Below are positions 1 through 5,468 of a stretch of 20,865 nt of DNA, piece by piece (position 1 is the first letter of the stretch; every line of letters begins with the position of its first letter). The stretch covers positions 1-20,865 of the IMG/VR virus record IMGVR_UViG_3300043427_000924. One strand, written 5' to 3'. Source of the DNA: a virus. Below the pieces are notes generated by a model. That model saw only the letters and a program-made list of their open reading frames with translations, was not told the origin of the DNA and searched no databases. The translations under genes were made by a program, and so were the position numbers.

Positions 1-64
1 TTTCTCTGCTCTCATAGATAGTGAGAAACTCTTTTAATTTTATCGCCCTCTTGTACTTTTTCAT
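1..64 (-). CDS. 5' end of a leftward gene, cut by the window edge
   Basis: An ATG on the minus strand at 64-62 overlaps the stop of the upstream gene as ATGA. The frame stays open to the window edge for 21 codons (begins MKKYKRAIKLKEFLTIYES). The residues visible are basic, then mixed helical. The ATGA coupling is the same arrangement seen at 531-534 and 695-698, which supports this being the next gene of the operon. Too little is present to suggest a function. Confidence 0.55.
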   Translation of the reverse strand, partial: MKKYKRAIKLKEFLTIYESRE

Positions 65-351
65 AGCCTTCTTTTTTGCTCCTCATAGTAATACTCAAGT
101 ATCTTGATTTGCTCCTCAGTGTACTCTATTGGCTCTTGTCCGAGGCTGTCTTCCCTCATCTCCAAGACCTCATCAAAGGTAAGATTTCTTTCCTCAATAC
201 TGACCACCCAGCGAAGCGCAACCTTGCTGTCTTTCTCGTACTGCCATTTGGCTCTCTTTACCTCGTAGTCTTGAAGCCATCTGTCAGACTCGAATTGTGC
301 TACCTCATTTGTACCCTCGAATAAGTGGTACACATAAACTTTCTTAGTCAT
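61..351 (-). CDS. Small acidic hypothetical protein
   Basis: The product is a 96-aa soluble protein rich in Glu, Lys and aromatic residues, with no signal peptide or membrane segment. The C-terminal third (about residues 75-95) looks like an amphipathic helix ending in basic residues. I do not recognise the family. It is a member of the leftward operon: it starts 13 nt after the stop of the 56-aa gene and its stop overlaps the next ATG. Small acidic proteins of this kind are common in phage early regions, often as anti-host or anti-defence factors, but nothing here shows that directly. Confidence 0.75.
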   Translation of the reverse strand: MTKKVYVYHLFEGTNEVAQFESDRWLQDYEVKRAKWQYEKDSKVALRWVVSIEERNLTFDEVLEMREDSLGQEPIEYTEEQIKILEYYYEEQKRRL

Positions 352-363
352 TGCTTTCTGTAT

Positions 364-534
364 TTAATTGTTATGTAAATCCTCATTGTATTTGAATTCT
401 CCGGTACGGATTGCCTCCATTATCTCTTCTTTATAGGCATATTCAAATACCTTTCCATCGGGAGTGAAGAATGCATACAAACCATGATCTTGTGGTCGGA
501 CTATGCCAACCAATATAAGCAGATAGAATATCAT
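364..534 (-). CDS. Short hypothetical protein with hydrophobic N-terminus
   Basis: A 56-aa frame starts at ATG 534-532 and stops at 366-364. The N-terminus (MIFYLLILVGIV) is a hydrophobic stretch of about 12 residues. It is followed by a polar region containing YAFFTPDGKVFEYAYKEEI. Its ATG overlaps the stop of the upstream 55-aa gene as ATGA, and the next gene begins 13 nt after it, so it fills an otherwise empty gap in a tightly packed operon. A longer frame across part of this region (443-646) ignores that coupling and looks like a shadow. Function unknown. The N-terminus may be a membrane anchor or just a buried strand. Confidence 0.55.
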   Translation of the reverse strand: MIFYLLILVGIVRPQDHGLYAFFTPDGKVFEYAYKEEIMEAIRTGEFKYNEDLHNN

Positions 535-698
535 TGTATAATATTTTTAAGTGAGTAGAAAAATGTTTCTCGTTTTGAAGGGCAGTGCAGCAAACATCTT
601 TGATGCAGTGAATACATTCTGTAGTATCCAATGAAGAGGCACTCAACTACCTCTCCATTGTACGATACTTTTACCCTATCCATAAATTTGTACGTCAT
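531..698 (-). CDS. Short hypothetical protein
   Basis: A 55-aa frame starts at ATG 698-696, which overlaps the stop of the upstream Api92-like gene as ATGA, and ends with a TGA overlapping the next gene's ATG. The double ATGA coupling is the main evidence that it is real. The sequence starts MTYKFMDRVKVSYNGEVVEC, which reads like the start of a small beta-strand domain, and it contains three Cys. A second Met at residue 6 is an alternative start. Function unknown. Confidence 0.5.
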   Translation of the reverse strand: MTYKFMDRVKVSYNGEVVECLFIGYYRMYSLHQRCLLHCPSKRETFFYSLKNIIQ

Positions 699-1180
699 AG
701 GTTATTTTCTTTCCAAGTTGAAAAATGATAAGCAATTATATCTCCCATTGACTCGTACTCTTCGCCATTGTAGGTGTATAAGCAAGTGTCTTCGTCCCAT
801 TCAATTGAGTCTAAGAATTCCTGCTCCACATACTCATCTTTGTATGTTCCATCTGAGTATACATTTGCAGTTCCGTACACATCACACCCAGGCTCATTGA
901 ACTCTGTCTCTGCATCCACTCCGAACTCTTTACAAAGTAGTGCTAAATCCTCAAGGTTTGGAGACCATCTTGTCTCATACATAATGGTCAGTTCTTTATG
1001 CTCAATACCATTTGAGTATAGGTCGAAGAAGTAACCGTCTTGCACCTCTTGAGAGTGGATTGCCTGAGCGCTTCTCTCGGCTGTCTCTCGATCAATTGCT
1101 TTGTTTATTGCATTGTTCAAAGCTTCAATGTTCTCTTTACTACCTTTGAAAGTAGTGTAATTGCTGCACCAGTTTGGCAT
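695..1180 (-). CDS. Api92/YubB-like protein (ferredoxin-like fold)
   Basis: The 161-aa protein begins MPNWCSN, the characteristic N-terminus of the DUF1281/YubB/Api92-like family of phage and plasmid proteins. The middle contains ETRWSPNLEDLALLCKEFGV followed by a Glu/Gly-rich EPG segment and the strand VYGTANVYSDG. This fits the family pattern of a Trp-Ser-Pro motif, a helix, then strands of a ferredoxin-like domain. The family has no firmly established biochemical role; it is found in mobile elements and phage accessory regions. The length is typical of shorter members. It is preceded by a variant of the repeated AT-rich leader and overlaps the next gene by four bases. The family call is from recalled motifs. 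Confidence 0.75.
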   Translation of the reverse strand: MPNWCSNYTTFKGSKENIEALNNAINKAIDRETAERSAQAIHSQEVQDGYFFDLYSNGIEHKELTIMYETRWSPNLEDLALLCKEFGVDAETEFNEPGCDVYGTANVYSDGTYKDEYVEQEFLDSIEWDEDTCLYTYNGEEYESMGDIIAYHFSTWKENNL

Positions 1181-1213
1181 AGTGTTAATAGTTTAAAGTG
1201 TTATTAAATTTTA
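1178..1213 (-). promoter_or_regulatory. Leader motif, variant copy
   Basis: Minus-strand TAAAATTTAATAACACTTTAAACTATTAACACTATG, ending at the start codon of the Api92-like gene. It carries the same core as the copy at 1534-1570 and also contains the stop codon of the upstream gene. Confidence 0.5.
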
Positions 1214-1536
1214 GTTCCATGTTGCTCAATCAAATATTCAATATCAATCCAAGTGATACCAAACTCAGCATCGTGTACTCTTATCATGTTCTCTATGACG
1301 TACTGCGCTGTCTCTCTGTCTATGGTGTGAGTCGGATGTTTGAATTGTGTAAAGTCCTCAACAGACCATTTGATGCTTTCTTTTTTGTACTGCTCAAACT
1401 CATCCAGGAGTTGCTCGTACCTTCTCAACACCTCAAGCATACCTCTGCCGTAGCTTTTCTCTGTTGAATTTCCACATTCAATTAACTCTTTCGCCTCATC
1501 TTTGAAGCTACTGATAATATTACCGTGATTTGTCAT
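1204..1536 (-). CDS. Hypothetical helical protein
   Basis: The 110-aa protein is mainly helical. Residues about 10-60 look like a long amphipathic, possibly coiled-coil region (EVLRRYEQLLDEFEQYKKES). A C-terminal segment around IDRETAQYVIENMIRVHDAE resembles a short segment, AIDRETAERSAQAI, in the neighbouring Api92-like gene. It has no membrane segment or signal peptide. It is preceded by the conserved 24-nt leader and its stop lies in the next leader. I do not recognise the family. Confidence 0.75.
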   Translation of the reverse strand: MTNHGNIISSFKDEAKELIECGNSTEKSYGRGMLEVLRRYEQLLDEFEQYKKESIKWSVEDFTQFKHPTHTIDRETAQYVIENMIRVHDAEFGITWIDIEYLIEQHGTKI

Positions 1537-1570
1537 AGCTGTTAATGTTTTAAAGTGTTATTAAATTTTA
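1534..1570 (-). promoter_or_regulatory. Leader motif, reference copy
   Basis: The minus-strand CACTTTAAAACATTAACAGC ending in TATG precedes the 110-aa gene. The 24 nt from the ATG upward are identical to those at 2070-2093. It is AT-rich with no Shine-Dalgarno, fitting Bacteroidota translation starts. It may also serve as a shared regulator or RNA-processing site. Confidence 0.55.
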
Positions 1571-1833
1571 TGTAGATTGCCCATTAAATCTTCGCAGTAT
1601 TCAAAATCTTCTTCATCTTCCCACTCTGTGTAGTAGTACTCGCCATTGTCATATGACTCTTTCAGTATAAACTCATCGGATAAGTCCCAAATATCTTCTA
1701 TAGGTTCATTTTGATATTTTAAGAACATCACGAAATCTTTTTCATATTTGAAGTACATCTCTCCGTCATAGTATACATATCCTTCGTTCATGCCCTCTCC
1801 AGTCACAGAGCATTGTTTTGCATATTTTCTCAT
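1561..1833 (-). CDS. Small acidic protein with CSVTGEGMNEGY motif
   Basis: The 90-aa protein begins MRKYAKQCSVTGEGMNEGYV and continues into an extremely acidic C-terminal half (YYYTEWEDEEDFEYCEDL). From memory, the CSVTGEGMNEG start recurs in small proteins of Bacteroidota phages and plasmids, without assigned function. The strong negative charge is reminiscent of DNA-mimic inhibitors, but that is only a composition argument. It shares the conserved leader with its neighbours. Confidence 0.75.
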   Translation of the reverse strand: MRKYAKQCSVTGEGMNEGYVYYDGEMYFKYEKDFVMFLKYQNEPIEDIWDLSDEFILKESYDNGEYYYTEWEDEEDFEYCEDLMGNLHKI

Positions 1834-1862
1834 AGCTGTTGTTGTTTTAAGTGTTAAATAAT
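1831..1862 (-). promoter_or_regulatory. Leader motif, third copy
   Basis: Minus-strand TTAACACTTAAAACAACAAC followed by AGCTATG precedes the 90-aa gene. It keeps the CACTT(T)AAAACA core and the AGCTATG start context of the other copies. Confidence 0.5.
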
Positions 1863-2072
1863 CTTTTCAATATAAATTCTCTCTATGTCTCCCTCACTAG
1901 TTCTGACGTAGTAGTCATCAATTCTGTCTGCAAAGACCTCGTCAATACCGGAGTTTTGTATCTCTTTTTTGGCATTGTCAAATATCTCTAATGCCTCAGT
2001 ATATGTCTCAGTATATGTGCTGCTGTTGTAACTGAGGTAAATTGTTGCGTAGTGGATTGCATATTTTTTCAT
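1854..2072 (-). CDS. Small hypothetical protein
   Basis: This 72-aa protein has a strand-rich N-terminus (MKKYAIHYATIYLSY), a Thr/Glu segment with a repeated TYTE, and a C-terminal amphipathic stretch ending IERIYIEKII. It has no cysteines and no membrane segment. The gene has the exact 24-nt leader (2070-2093) upstream of its ATG. Function unknown. The MKKYA/MRKYA start resembles that of the gene at 1561-1833 and may reflect local duplication. Confidence 0.7.
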   Translation of the reverse strand: MKKYAIHYATIYLSYNSSTYTETYTEALEIFDNAKKEIQNSGIDEVFADRIDDYYVRTSEGDIERIYIEKII

Positions 2073-2093
2073 AGCTGTTAATGTTTTAAAGTG
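2070..2093 (-). promoter_or_regulatory. Leader motif, exact 24-nt copy
   Basis: It is identical over 24 nt to 1534-1557 and ends in the start codon of the 72-aa gene. The TAA stop of the upstream 73-aa gene lies within it. Confidence 0.55.
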
Positions 2094-2307
2094 AATGATA
2101 TTTTAAAAATGCTTTGGCTGCAATCACATAGTATTCAGCATATAAATCTGAGTTCTTAAGACTATCTTTTAGCTGTCTAATATAGCTTTGTCTTGTGTTG
2201 TCGCTGCCTAATTGATATACTGCAATGCTTCTATTTAATAGTTGTATTGCTTTCTCTGTCTCTAATGTGCAGGTTGAATTTTTCTTTATCCAGGTTGTCG
2301 CTCTCAT
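2086..2307 (-). CDS. Small helical hypothetical protein
   Basis: This 73-aa protein is basic to neutral and predicted mostly helical (LETEKAIQLLNRSIAVYQL and DLYAEYYVIAAKAFLKYH). It has a single Cys and no membrane segment. Its stop codon lies inside the leader motif of the following gene, so the two are closely coupled. I do not recognise the family. Confidence 0.65.
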   Translation of the reverse strand: MRATTWIKKNSTCTLETEKAIQLLNRSIAVYQLGSDNTRQSYIRQLKDSLKNSDLYAEYYVIAAKAFLKYHSL

Positions 2308-2313
2308 AGTTTT

Positions 2314-2583
2314 TTAAAGTTTTATTGCTGATATAATTGATTTAAAAAAGTCTCTCAAATTTCCACCGTCGGCATTATATATATCCAAATCCTCAGTATA
2401 TGTCTCTTCATTTACCTCTGTTCTGTACAGAAGAATGAAATTTTTGTCATCATCTAAGTAGATGAATAAACCCTCTGTGATGCCGTCACTTTTTAAGTCC
2501 CATACAATTTGACCGCCCCAATTAGCTGAGTTCGTACGCACTCGAGGAAAGAATGTATCTAATAATTTTTTAATGTGTCGCAT
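2314..2583 (-). CDS. Small hypothetical protein
   Basis: The 89-aa protein has a basic N-terminal helix (MRHIKKLLDTFFPRVR), a central beta-strand region (GLFIYLDDDKNFILLYRTEV) and a C-terminal amphipathic helix (LRDFFKSIISAIKL). It sits 6 nt before the next gene of the leftward operon. It has no recognised motif, membrane segment or signal peptide. Function unknown. Confidence 0.65.
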   Translation of the reverse strand: MRHIKKLLDTFFPRVRTNSANWGGQIVWDLKSDGITEGLFIYLDDDKNFILLYRTEVNEETYTEDLDIYNADGGNLRDFFKSIISAIKL

Positions 2584-2596
2584 AATTAGTATTGTT

Positions 2597-2854
2597 TTAA
2601 GATAGGATGTAATATAGTTGTGTCTCAGTTAGCACCTTGAATGCATCGGGTTTGCTGTAGCTAGTGCGCTTTCCGTACTTATTTATAAAATGCTGTTTAA
2701 CGCTTATTTTTTGGTCAATTGTCAATAGATGCCAATCATTATACAATCGGTTGCCGTTGTTATACTTTTGACCATTAACGCCAATAGTCACCTCAGAGTC
2801 ACGAAGGTATAATTTAATGTACCCTAAGTCAGTTTTGATATAGTATTGAGTCAT
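2597..2854 (-). CDS. Small hypothetical protein
   Basis: The 85-aa protein is probably a small alpha/beta domain. N-terminal strands (QYYIKTDLGYIKLYLRD) are followed by VTIGVNGQKYNNGNRLYNDW and a C-terminal helix with KPDAFKVLTETQLYYIL. It has no cysteines or membrane segments. It is spaced about 13 nt from the next gene in the operon. I do not recognise the family. Confidence 0.65.
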   Translation of the reverse strand: MTQYYIKTDLGYIKLYLRDSEVTIGVNGQKYNNGNRLYNDWHLLTIDQKISVKQHFINKYGKRTSYSKPDAFKVLTETQLYYILS

Positions 2855-2907
2855 AAGTTAGATAGTTTATAGTGTTTTATAATATGGTTTGTCTCGTCAG
2901 TTTAAAG

Positions 2908-3342
2908 CTATTTTTTCTTGTTATTCTTAATCATTCCTTCAAGGAATTTTAAATGCTCTTCTTTAGTTCTTTTAGTGCTTCTGTGCGAGTCACATTGACC
3001 TACTTCTATAGTCCATTTTAGGAATATTCTATTCTTTATGTTGTTATCCTTAATGAATGCTATCTCTTTTAAGATTTCGCCTAACTCTAGATATTCTTTG
3101 CCCAGGTCTAGCAATGTTTTTCTACGTGATAAAATTATACCTTGCAAATCTTCGAACGCTTTTCGAACGCTGCAATTTTTGTTAGTTGTATACTCTTGAA
3201 TTTCAAGTATCTCATAGTCATTCAATGCCATTCTACCATAAATAAATGTATCGTTATAGTGTATAGCTTTCAAAAATTTCTTAGCGAATTTAAAAGTGCA
3301 TCCTATTTGCATTAAAAATTCAATGTTGTGTACATACTGCAT
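2908..3342 (-). CDS. Hypothetical basic helical protein
   Basis: This 144-aa protein is rich in Lys, Ile and Leu. Its N-terminal half (residues about 1-60) resembles a helical bundle (EFLMQIGCTFKFAKKFLKAI). The middle has a long helix (RRKTLLDLGKEYLELGEILK) and the C-terminus is strongly basic (EGMIKNNKKK). The basic tail suggests nucleic-acid contact, but no helix-turn-helix is convincing by eye. It lies 63 nt downstream of the GP88-like gene and is the second-largest member of the leftward operon. Function unknown. Confidence 0.7.
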   Translation of the reverse strand: MQYVHNIEFLMQIGCTFKFAKKFLKAIHYNDTFIYGRMALNDYEILEIQEYTTNKNCSVRKAFEDLQGIILSRRKTLLDLGKEYLELGEILKEIAFIKDNNIKNRIFLKWTIEVGQCDSHRSTKRTKEEHLKFLEGMIKNNKKK

Positions 3343-3405
3343 AATTAGATAAGTTTTAATAGTTTAAAAATGTCGGTTTTGTAGGCTGACCGAAAACCTT
3401 TGGCT

Positions 3406-4110
3406 TTATTGGATTACAAAACCGCTTGTGTCTTTTTTAGCTTTGTGCCCTTTAGCTCTCAGTCCGATTATTGTGCCGGGCTCAATATCGAGCATTAAGT
3501 CGTCACGTTCGTCTCCGTCTACCACTTTAAAACCTTTGTAGGTAGTCGGCAATTCATTTGCGAATACAAAGCTAGATATTCCACCATTTGACAATATTTC
3601 CAATGCTGTTTGCTCATTGTCTTCTGACCTACTAAAGCACACCATATAACGATGTCCCGACTTTAGTACTTTGTCACCTGCTTTATTAGGGATTTTTGTG
3701 TAGTCATAAAAAACCACATTTGATGCAATTTCGTGTAAGCTAGTCACCATTTCAACTAATTTATAGTCGCTTGTCCCATTTAGTCGAATAGCTAATTCGC
3801 CTTTAGTCCTTTTCGCTTTGTTGTTTATTTCCTTTGCGATTTGCTCTACAAAAGCAAAGCGATTGCCTAACAGAAAATTTGATTTCCTTATTCTTGCCGC
3901 TTGTACATTTGGCATTATGCCTAAACCCGCCTCATATAAACAAGCAAGCAAACAGCCTTTACTCGCTTTAGGGCACAAATTTACCCCAAAATCGTTTTGA
4001 TTTGCGGGCGAAAGATACAAAATAAGCGTTTCTCTGAAGTTCTTTTTTGTCTTAGCATTTGAGTCGCCTTTGCTCAATAAATTTTTGATTTGATTTGCTG
4101 TAGTGTTCAT
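3406..4110 (-). CDS. GP88-like phage protein (Cys-cluster)
   Basis: The 234-aa protein matches the phage 'gene product 88' family as I recall it. Near residues 34-57 it has a Ser-Pro-Ala, Leu-Cys-Pro-Lys-Ala, Gly-Cys, Ala-Cys pattern with Cys at 46, 53 and 57. This is followed by a basic QAARIRKSNFLLGN segment and a helix ending FVEQIAKEI. The conserved arginine/asparagine strand IRLNGTSD and the VVFYDYTK strand suggest an alpha/beta (possibly TIM-barrel-like) fold. The three-cysteine cluster could bind a metal or Fe-S centre, but the function of the family is not established. It is the first sizeable gene of the leftward operon. Confidence 0.8.
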   Translation of the reverse strand: MNTTANQIKNLLSKGDSNAKTKKNFRETLILYLSPANQNDFGVNLCPKASKGCLLACLYEAGLGIMPNVQAARIRKSNFLLGNRFAFVEQIAKEINNKAKRTKGELAIRLNGTSDYKLVEMVTSLHEIASNVVFYDYTKIPNKAGDKVLKSGHRYMVCFSRSEDNEQTALEILSNGGISSFVFANELPTTYKGFKVVDGDERDDLMLDIEPGTIIGLRAKGHKAKKDTSGFVIQ

Positions 4111-4132
4111 AATTAAATTAGTGTTTAGTGTT

Positions 4133-4231
4133 TTAAAATTTGTCTTTAGTGTTATTATATTCAGATATTAACCCATTTGCTGACATTAAAAATAATAATG
4201 TAACAGCACATAAAAAGAGTAAAAATTCCAT
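4133..4231 (-). CDS. Possible 32-aa membrane peptide
   Basis: A short frame starts at ATG 4231-4229 and ends at TAA 4135-4133. The N-terminal 16 residues (MEFLLFLCAVTLLFLM) are strongly hydrophobic, followed by a short polar tail. Upstream is an AT-rich TTTTAAAACACTTATTAAA leader like those of the other leftward genes, and it lies directly before the GP88-like gene. It is too short to be certain; a leader peptide of the operon is an alternative. Confidence 0.4.
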   Translation of the reverse strand: MEFLLFLCAVTLLFLMSANGLISEYNNTKDKF

Positions 4232-4291
4232 TTTAATAAGTGTTTTAAAAAGTTAGCGCCTATTTTGGTATCGAAACCAAATAAGAAAAAT

Positions 4292-4429
4292 GCTGATTAT
4301 CATTTTTTACACTACATTCCAATGCAGTAACTTAAAACCTATATAGGCTATTCGACAAAACAAAGTATAGGACAAAAAAAGCTGATTATCTTTTTTTACA
4401 TTGCAATCCATTGCAATAACCTAAAGCCC
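4292..4429. repeat. Diverged direct repeat with internal dyads
   Basis: Two copies of about 48 bp (4292-4339 and 4381-4429) share GCTGATTATC(A/T)TTTTTTACA and a following dyad centred on CC. In the second copy the dyad is perfect: ATTGCAAT, CC, ATTGCAAT at 4400-4417. In the first it has one mismatch (4312-4327). Both end in a (C/A)CTAAA(A/G)CC-like stretch. On the leftward transcript each would form a hairpin. Likely regulatory; only two units, so not a CRISPR array. Confidence 0.6.
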
Positions 4430-4527
4430 GTTAAGACTCAAAAAAACCTTTAAATTGGGTTTTCTATATCTGATTCACCACGTCCCCCTCAGATACGTAA
4501 AAATGCAATCACTCATTTTTACCAATA

Positions 4528-4547
4528 ATATGTACACGGGTACATAT
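4528..4547. promoter_or_regulatory. Perfect inverted repeat, candidate operator
   Basis: ATATGTAC, ACGG, GTACATAT: two perfect 8-bp arms with a 4-nt centre, lying in the predicted leader of the leftward operon. It could be a dimeric repressor site or an RNA hairpin. Confidence 0.5.
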
Positions 4548-4698
4548 ATCGCGCTCGTTTTTCTCATTTTAGTTGACTACGCCACGCATCCCAATTACCC
4601 ACAAAATAAAAGAACTATTACACTAGTATATATTAAGATTTTAACTGCTGTCGTTAGACATGAACTTAATATATAGTACACCTTTCAATACTTCACTT

Positions 4699-4711
4699 TC
4701 GTATCTGATAC
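4699..4711. promoter_or_regulatory. Palindrome CGTATCTGATACG, candidate operator
   Basis: CGTATC, T, GATACG is a perfect palindrome around 30-40 bp downstream of the leftward promoter start. Related half sites occur at about 4489 (TCAGATACG) and 4735 (GTATCAG), so three sites surround the promoter. The arrangement fits an operator for a phage repressor. Confidence 0.5.
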
Positions 4712-4748
4712 GTGTTAGCCTTGTGCCTCAATTGTATCAGAACGTTAG

Positions 4749-4779
4749 CAAAGGTACGACTACTTTTTAAACTTGCAAG
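4749..4779 (-). promoter_or_regulatory. Leftward Bacteroidota-type promoter
   Basis: On the minus strand TACCTTTG (4756-4749) fits the Bacteroidota -7 box TAnnTTTG. It is preceded by CTTG (4779-4776) at exactly 19 nt, fitting the -33 TTG box. Transcription would start near 4742 and run into the leftward operon. The resulting leader to the first likely ATG at 4231 would be about 510 nt, unusually long, and contains several inverted repeats. Confidence 0.55.
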
Positions 4780-4927
4780 TATTTTGCAAAGTTTTTTTTA
4801 AAAAAAGTGAAAATATTTTTTGACTCAAAACTAGCAAAACGCTGAAAGGCCGATAAAACCTGGATTTTGTGTTTTTAGGCGACTGAAAAAAAATTTCGGG
4901 AAAGGGATTTTTTTGCAGATGCTATAC

Positions 4928-4950
4928 CTTTGCTTAGATTGTAAGCAAAG
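4928..4950. repeat. Inverted repeat CTTTGCTTA/TAAGCAAAG with a later partial copy
   Basis: Two perfect 9-bp arms flank the centre GATTG. An 18-nt portion (4934-4951) recurs at 5178-5195 with one difference, TTAGATT(G/A)TAAGCAAAGT, so the iteron zone lies between the two copies. TACCTTTG at 4925-4932 resembles a rightward -7 box but has no matching -33 box. Confidence 0.5.
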
Positions 4951-4987
4951 TATATAAATGCAACAACGTTGCAGAAATAAATAATAA

Positions 4988-5062
4988 TATACGACGTAAG
5001 ATCATGCGAAAAGTGATCAATATACGACAAAAAACAACTGTGAAAAGAGATATATATACGAC
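4988..5062 (+). repeat. Three TATACGAC iterons about 33 bp apart
   Basis: TATACGAC occurs at 4988, 5021 and 5055. The last two sit in a longer shared unit of about 24 nt, TG(C/T)GAAAAG(T/A)GA followed by ATATACGAC. Spacings of 33 and 34 bp put the boxes on roughly the same face of the helix, as in replication-initiator or regulator binding arrays. Confidence 0.6.
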
Positions 5063-5101
5063 GTTTTTTATGCGATAACTGGTAAACATCTGAGATAAAA
5101 A

Positions 5102-5214
5102 GTAAACTATAAATGATAAAATAGTTTACAAAAAATCATTGGCTTGTAAACTATGTTTAGACTAATAGTTACTTAGTTTAGATTATAAGCAAAGTTAGTT
5201 TACATTCTAAACTA
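5102..5214. repeat. Six TAGTTTA(C/G) boxes in both orientations
   Basis: Boxes lie at 5102 (inverted), 5122, 5146 (inverted), 5174, 5196 and 5207 (inverted). Two pairs form dyads: GTAAACTA to TAGTTTAC at 5102-5129, and TTAGTTTA, CATTC, TAAACTAA at 5195-5215. They follow the TATACGAC iterons directly. A binding array for a replication initiator or a master regulator is the best reading. Confidence 0.6.
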
Positions 5215-5225
5215 AGTTTCACTCT

Positions 5226-5348
5226 CGCGTGTGTGCGTGCGCGAGCGCGTGCGCCTATGTGTCCGCGCGTGTACCCGTGCGCCCATGCGCGTGGCGTGTG
5301 CGTCTGTGCGTGTGTATGTGTGCGCGTGTGTATGCGTGTGCCTATGCC
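5226..5348. repeat. GC-rich alternating purine/pyrimidine tract (potential Z-DNA)
   Basis: About 120 bp consists almost only of GT, GC and occasional AT dinucleotides, in sharp contrast to the AT-rich surroundings. The stretch 5305-5341 alternates pyrimidine and purine without a break for 37 nt; 5226-5243 does so for 18 nt. Such sequence is prone to left-handed Z-DNA under negative supercoiling. Two open frames cross it only because the repeats lack stop codons. Their products would be nonsense Cys/Val/Arg/Ala repeats. Confidence 0.7.
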
Positions 5349-5468
5349 TACAAAAAGCCTAAAAAATCAGCCGAGCCAAGGCAAAACAGCACCCCCACCC
5401 CTCGAAAAAAATTCCGTTTTCCATTTTCGTTTTGTTTCGTAAAATTGTTATAGTACCCAAAACCCCTA

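Larger units (their letters stand above)
4232..5468. other. Structured non-coding control region, candidate origin
   Basis: About 1.2 kb contains no convincing gene on either strand. It separates the leftward operon from all the rightward genes, so it must carry divergent control signals. It contains a leftward promoter, perfect palindromes, a diverged direct repeat, three TATACGAC iterons, six TAGTTTA boxes and a GC-rich alternating purine/pyrimidine tract. These are listed separately. Clustered iterons plus AT-rich stretches and a strand switch in gene direction are typical of phage replication origins and early control regions. That assignment is inference. Confidence 0.6.

Noticed and set aside
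443-646. 67-codon leftward frame
   Set aside because: Conflicts with two shorter frames that are joined by ATGA overlaps and fit the operon spacing.
4257-4307. 16-codon leader peptide (MIISIFLIWFRYQNRR) on the leftward leader
   Set aside because: Too short to support; noted only because its start lies in the first copy of the 48-bp repeat.
4292-4429. Possible CRISPR array
   Set aside because: Only two diverged repeat units, no regular spacers and no cas genes.
4455-4676. 73-codon rightward frame in the control region
   Set aside because: Starts with TTG, has no promoter or coupling, an unremarkable protein sequence, and overlaps palindromes and the predicted leftward leader.
5229-5453. Two overlapping Cys/Val/Arg-rich frames
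   Set aside because: They exist only because the alternating GT/GC tract lacks stop codons; the products are low-complexity nonsense.
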